A stretch of DNA of 64,000 bases from the NCBI RefSeq assembly GCF_900197595.1, contig NZ_FZLO01000002.1, forward strand, positions 546,654 through 610,653, read 5' to 3'. Every line of letters begins with the position of its first letter. Position 1 is the first letter of the stretch. Origin of the DNA: Scatolibacter rhodanostii (GTDB lineage: Bacteria > Bacillota > Clostridia > Oscillospirales > Acutalibacteraceae). A program made the position numbers and the translations under genes. The notes under the pieces are model-generated. The model searched no databases. It was given only the letters and a program-made list of their open reading frames with translations, and was not told where the DNA came from. Shown in pieces: positions 61,658 to 64,000 of this stretch.

Positions 61658-61889
61658 GATATTAGTAGGTAATTTTTACTTCTGTTGTATCTATTGCTGC
61701 AACAGATTATAATGATAAACGTATATCGAATAGAAAAGAAAGTATAATTTCTTAATAAGCGAGTAAGATGGAGTCTAGATAGAAATTGTTTGCAAAGTGT
61801 TTAAATGCAATAAAGTGAAAGAATTAATAAAGTAAAGAAAATATTAAATACCAATAAAGATTTGGTATAAGCAAGAAAAGGTGTATGAG

Positions 61890-62048
61890 ATGGAAAAAGA
61901 AGAAAAAGATTTTAAAATAAAGGGAATATGTCCATGTAAAAAGGAAAAGTGTGAGCGGCACGGAAAATGTGGAGAATGTGTAGACTTTCATAAGACATCA
62001 ATTTATAAACCATATTGTATGAGAAAAAAAGCACAGAAGGGAAAATAA
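61890..62048 (+). CDS. Small cysteine-rich protein, 52 residues
   Basis: The 53-codon frame encodes a basic protein with six cysteines: CPCKKEKCERHGKC near the middle, then GECVDFH, and PYCMRKK close to the end. The spacing suggests metal binding. AAAAGGTG lies seven bases before the ATG, and the stop is one base before the LUD-domain gene, so the two are translationally coupled. It is below the usual length cut-off for gene callers. I do not know a name for it; the pattern recurs, to my recollection, in short clostridial proteins. Confidence 0.7.
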   Translation: MEKEEKDFKIKGICPCKKEKCERHGKCGECVDFHKTSIYKPYCMRKKAQKGK

Positions 62049-62049
62049 G

Positions 62050-62709
62050 ATGAACCAAAAGTCTAAATCAACTGATATAGTGAAGTTAGAAGAGGTAGCA
62101 AAAGTTTTGGAAAAAAACAACTTTACAACTCATATGGCCAAAGACAAAAAAGAAGCTAAAGATATCATACGCTCTCTATTAAAGAAAGGTGATGTTATTT
62201 CAAGTGGTGGTTCAGTCACTTTGGAGCAGATTGGAATTAAAGAACTGTTAGCAAGTGGCGAATATGAGTGGTTAGATAAAGAAAATAAAAAAAGTGAGCG
62301 AGTAGCTTTTTATCAAAAAGCACAGAATTGTGATATGTATCTCACAAGCAGCAATGCAATAACTGAGAGCGGCGAGCTTTATAATGTAGATGGTTTTGGT
62401 AATAGAGTAGCTGTTTTCAGCTTTGGTCCTAAAAAGGTTATTGTAGTGGCGGGAATCAATAAAATAGTAAAAAATATAGAAGAGGCGGTTAGGAGAGTAA
62501 AAACAATTGCAGCGCCGTATAACTGCATGAGACTAAAGAAGAATACACCGTGTGCCCAAAAAGGCCAATGCATAGCAGTGAATGGGAATATGACAGAGGG
62601 ATGCCAATCTCCAGATAGAATCTGTCGGCATTATGTGATTACTTCTAATCAGAGAAATGACTTAAAGCGTATTGAAATTATATTAGTTGGGGAAGAGCTA
62701 GGATACTAA
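62050..62709 (+). CDS. LUD-domain protein (LutC/YkgG-like)
   Basis: This 219-residue protein has the LUD fold seen in lactate-utilisation proteins LutB/LutC: VISSGGSVTLEQIGIKELL near residue 60, DMYLTSSNAITESGELYNVDGFGNRVA, and VVAGINKIVKNIEEA. A C-terminal cysteine set (NTPCAQKGQC, EGCQSPDRICRHY) is typical of stand-alone clostridial members and may bind metal. No lutA or lutB is nearby, so lactate use is not shown. It follows the cysteine-rich protein with a one-base gap. Confidence 0.88.
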   Translation: MNQKSKSTDIVKLEEVAKVLEKNNFTTHMAKDKKEAKDIIRSLLKKGDVISSGGSVTLEQIGIKELLASGEYEWLDKENKKSERVAFYQKAQNCDMYLTSSNAITESGELYNVDGFGNRVAVFSFGPKKVIVVAGINKIVKNIEEAVRRVKTIAAPYNCMRLKKNTPCAQKGQCIAVNGNMTEGCQSPDRICRHYVITSNQRNDLKRIEIILVGEELGY

Positions 62710-62721
62710 GAGAATCATTGC

Positions 62722-62763
62722 AATAAAAAAAGAAGGATTAATGAAATCCCTCTTTCTATATTA
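62722..62763 (+). terminator. Probable terminator after the LUD gene
   Basis: AGAAGGATT and AATCCCTCT pair with one mismatch around a short loop and are followed by TTCTATATT. It lies about 20 bases after the LUD stop. Confidence 0.55.
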
Positions 62764-62898
62764 TGGTTTATCATGTGAGTCTTACATTCAATAACGTTGT
62801 TTTGTATAAGAATGAGAAAAAGGAAAGAAACTATTTCATTTCTTTAATTCAGTGAAGACGTATAGTGTATTGAATACAGGTAAATAAAATTAGTGATT

Positions 62899-63618
62899 TT
62901 AAGAACAAAAACGGTGGGCTCCAATTACAGTAATGATAGGGCGAGAGAAAATCCATTTGTTAGTAGACTTAACAGGGTTATAATAATAGATAGCACCACC
63001 TGAAGGGTCAGAACCGTTTATAGCTTCACGAACAGCCTTGTAGGCAGAATCAGCAACTGCTGCGTTAATACCGCCATCATTAAGGCAGGAGAAGGCACCA
63101 GGTTGATAGATAACACCAGAAAGCGTGTTAGGGAATGAAGGGTGTGACACACGGTTAAGGATAACGGCAGCAACAGCAACTTGTCCTTGATAAGGTTCGC
63201 CTCGAGATTCGGCAGAAACGACTTGCGCAAATAAGTTAAATTCACTTTCGCTGTAACCGCCATATCCACCAGAGCTGCCAGATGAATTAGAAGAACCAGA
63301 TGAACTGCTCATACCTAATGCAGAAAGAGTAGCATTGCCGACTACGCCGTCAGCAGTCAGGTTGTTTTTCTTTTGAAAGCTAATAACAGCCTTTTTAGTT
63401 TCGCTGCCAAATATACCGTCTACGCTTCCAGAGTAGTAACCCCAGTTTTTGAGTTTTGTTTGTATTTGAGTAACCTCAGTACCACTAGAGCCTTCTTTAG
63501 AGAGAGCTTCTACAGGGCTGCTGTTGACAACAATAACAATCATTAATACATTTACAAGTGAAACAACAAAAATCTTCCAGAGATATGTTAGTCCTTTTTT
63601 ACATCTTGCGGATTTCAT
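62899..63618 (-). CDS. sleB: SleB-type cell wall hydrolase with peptidoglycan-binding domain
   Basis: This 239-residue protein has an N-terminal membrane or signal segment (about 13-34), a peptidoglycan-binding domain (about 45-102: VTQIQTKLKNWGYYSGSVDG, FGSETKKAVISFQKKNNL), a Ser/Gly linker, and an SleB/Hydrolase_2 catalytic domain (about 125-239) with VVSAESRGEPYQGQVAVAAV, NRVSHPSFPNTL and IYYYNPVKSTNKW. SleB is a lytic transglycosylase that degrades spore cortex at germination. Similar domains occur in other cell-wall enzymes, so spore use is likely but not proven. AAGGAGGGA precedes the start. The gene is monocistronic on the minus strand. Confidence 0.88.
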   Translation of the reverse strand: MKSARCKKGLTYLWKIFVVSLVNVLMIVIVVNSSPVEALSKEGSSGTEVTQIQTKLKNWGYYSGSVDGIFGSETKKAVISFQKKNNLTADGVVGNATLSALGMSSSSGSSNSSGSSGGYGGYSESEFNLFAQVVSAESRGEPYQGQVAVAAVILNRVSHPSFPNTLSGVIYQPGAFSCLNDGGINAAVADSAYKAVREAINGSDPSGGAIYYYNPVKSTNKWIFSRPIITVIGAHRFCS

Positions 63619-63663
63619 GATAATCCCTCCTTATATAACAACAGATTGCCCCGCACTTATATA

Positions 63664-63693
63664 AGAATATGCAAGGAAAAATCTTGATATTAA
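63664..63693 (-). promoter_or_regulatory. Possible sporulation sigma promoter of the SleB gene
   Basis: On the minus strand, TTAATATC and CATATTCT are 14 bases apart, loosely like the sigma-E pattern (about ATATT, CATACA-T). Weak; included because the gene is cortex-hydrolase-like. Confidence 0.25.
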
Positions 63694-63902
63694 AAATAAT
63701 TTTTGAAAAAAAGTATAATTTTCTAAAAAAATCGTAAGATAGATAACGAAAAAGAAGTAGCGTATAGATGGCTTTGAATAGTAAAAAGAAGGTATATCAG
63801 GTAATAATAGCTACAAATCAATTTAAAATAGATGTAAAACAGGCTATAAATTACTGTAGAAGAATAAATCGACAAAAACCGAAAACTTTTTCAAAAAAAG
63901 TG

Positions 63903-63931
63903 TTGACAAAAGGGAATAGGCATGGTATTAT
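63903..63931 (+). promoter_or_regulatory. Strong stable-RNA-like promoter at the window edge
   Basis: A perfect TTGACA and TATTAT are separated by 17 bases, with a TGG extended -10. The sequence between the elements resembles the tRNA promoter at 60726-60754. An rRNA or tRNA operon may begin just beyond base 64000. Confidence 0.75.
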
Positions 63932-64000
63932 AGTCAAGCACTCGAGAGAAACGACAAAAACGAAACGACAAAAGAAAGCCGAAAACACTAGATAAAACCT

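Larger units (their letters stand above)
63619..64000. other. Right-edge intergenic region
   Basis: The 382 bases hold the upstream region of the SleB gene and, at 63903-63931, a strong plus-strand promoter. A 75-residue open frame (63768-63995) overlaps that promoter and is probably not a gene. Whatever the promoter drives lies beyond the window. Confidence 0.5.

Noticed and set aside
63768..63995. Basic 75-residue open frame at the right edge
   Set aside because: It lies across a strong promoter, lacks a ribosome binding site and has low-complexity Lys/Arg composition.

Overview
This window is the replication-origin region of a low-GC Gram-positive bacterium, most likely a member of the Clostridia (Eubacteriales). 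The evidence is the rpmH-rnpA-yidD-yidC-jag block divergent from dnaA-dnaN-rlbA-recF-remB-gyrB-gyrA, strong AAGGAGG-type ribosome binding sites, several TTG/GTG starts, a FabK-type fatty acid synthesis cluster, an SleB-type cortex-lytic-like hydrolase and the AT-rich intergenic DNA. I cannot fix the genus from the sequence alone.

Layout, left to right. (1) 1-5.3 kb, minus strand: the AT-rich end of an exopolysaccharide cluster (two GT2 and one GT4 glycosyltransferases and an O-antigen-ligase/polymerase-like membrane protein) behind one recognisable promoter. (2) 5.4-17.5 kb, mostly minus strand: cell-wall and housekeeping genes (murE-murF, an M18 aminopeptidase, an M23 murein hydrolase, a PNP-oxidase-like protein with pyruvate kinase, rsmI, and a response regulator with an FG-GAP-like lipoprotein). 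(3) 17.9-29.6 kb, plus strand: rsmE, a YmfI-like reductase, then an almost complete type II fatty acid synthesis and acetyl-CoA carboxylase cluster (fabH, fabK, fabD, a Nudix gene, fabG, fabF, accB, fabZ, accC, accD, accA). It has no acyl carrier protein gene and no regulator gene. (4) 29.6-35.9 kb, plus strand: a structured intergenic element, a DJ-1/PfpI protein, DAHP synthase, a DUF368 (PopT-type) membrane protein, a sensor kinase, and DUF1385-prmC.

(5) 36-51 kb: the origin. jag, yidC, yidD, rnpA and rpmH run left; dnaA, dnaN, the S4 protein, recF, remB, an unrecognised zinc-ribbon/proline-rich membrane protein, gyrB, a YcxB-like protein and gyrA run right. The dnaA-dnaN gap carries DnaA-box-like sequences, a GC-rich spacer and DnaA-trio repeats, so I call it oriC. 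(6) 50.4-58.6 kb, plus strand: mnmE-mnmG-rsmG-noc-parA-parB-serS. In the Bacillus arrangement the mnmE-to-parB block lies beyond jag on the other side of the origin. A perfect 16-bp parS lies between noc and parA, and a 15/16 match lies inside mnmG. (7) 58.6-64 kb: guaB, tRNA-Met and tRNA-Glu, a lipoprotein, a small cysteine-rich protein coupled to an LUD-domain protein, an SleB-type hydrolase on the minus strand, and a strong stable-RNA-like promoter at the right edge.

Together the region combines chromosome replication and segregation (dnaA, dnaN, recF, gyrase, Noc/ParAB/parS), membrane lipid synthesis (fab/acc), and envelope assembly (mur, YidC, PopT-like DUF368, hydrolases). No phage, CRISPR array or insertion sequence was seen. 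The best leads are the oriC unwinding signature, the structured element at 29.73-29.85 kb flanked by duplicated extended -10 boxes, the recurring ATGTTGAATAC inverted-repeat motif, the unrecognised genes flanking gyrB, and the Nudix gene inside the fab cluster.
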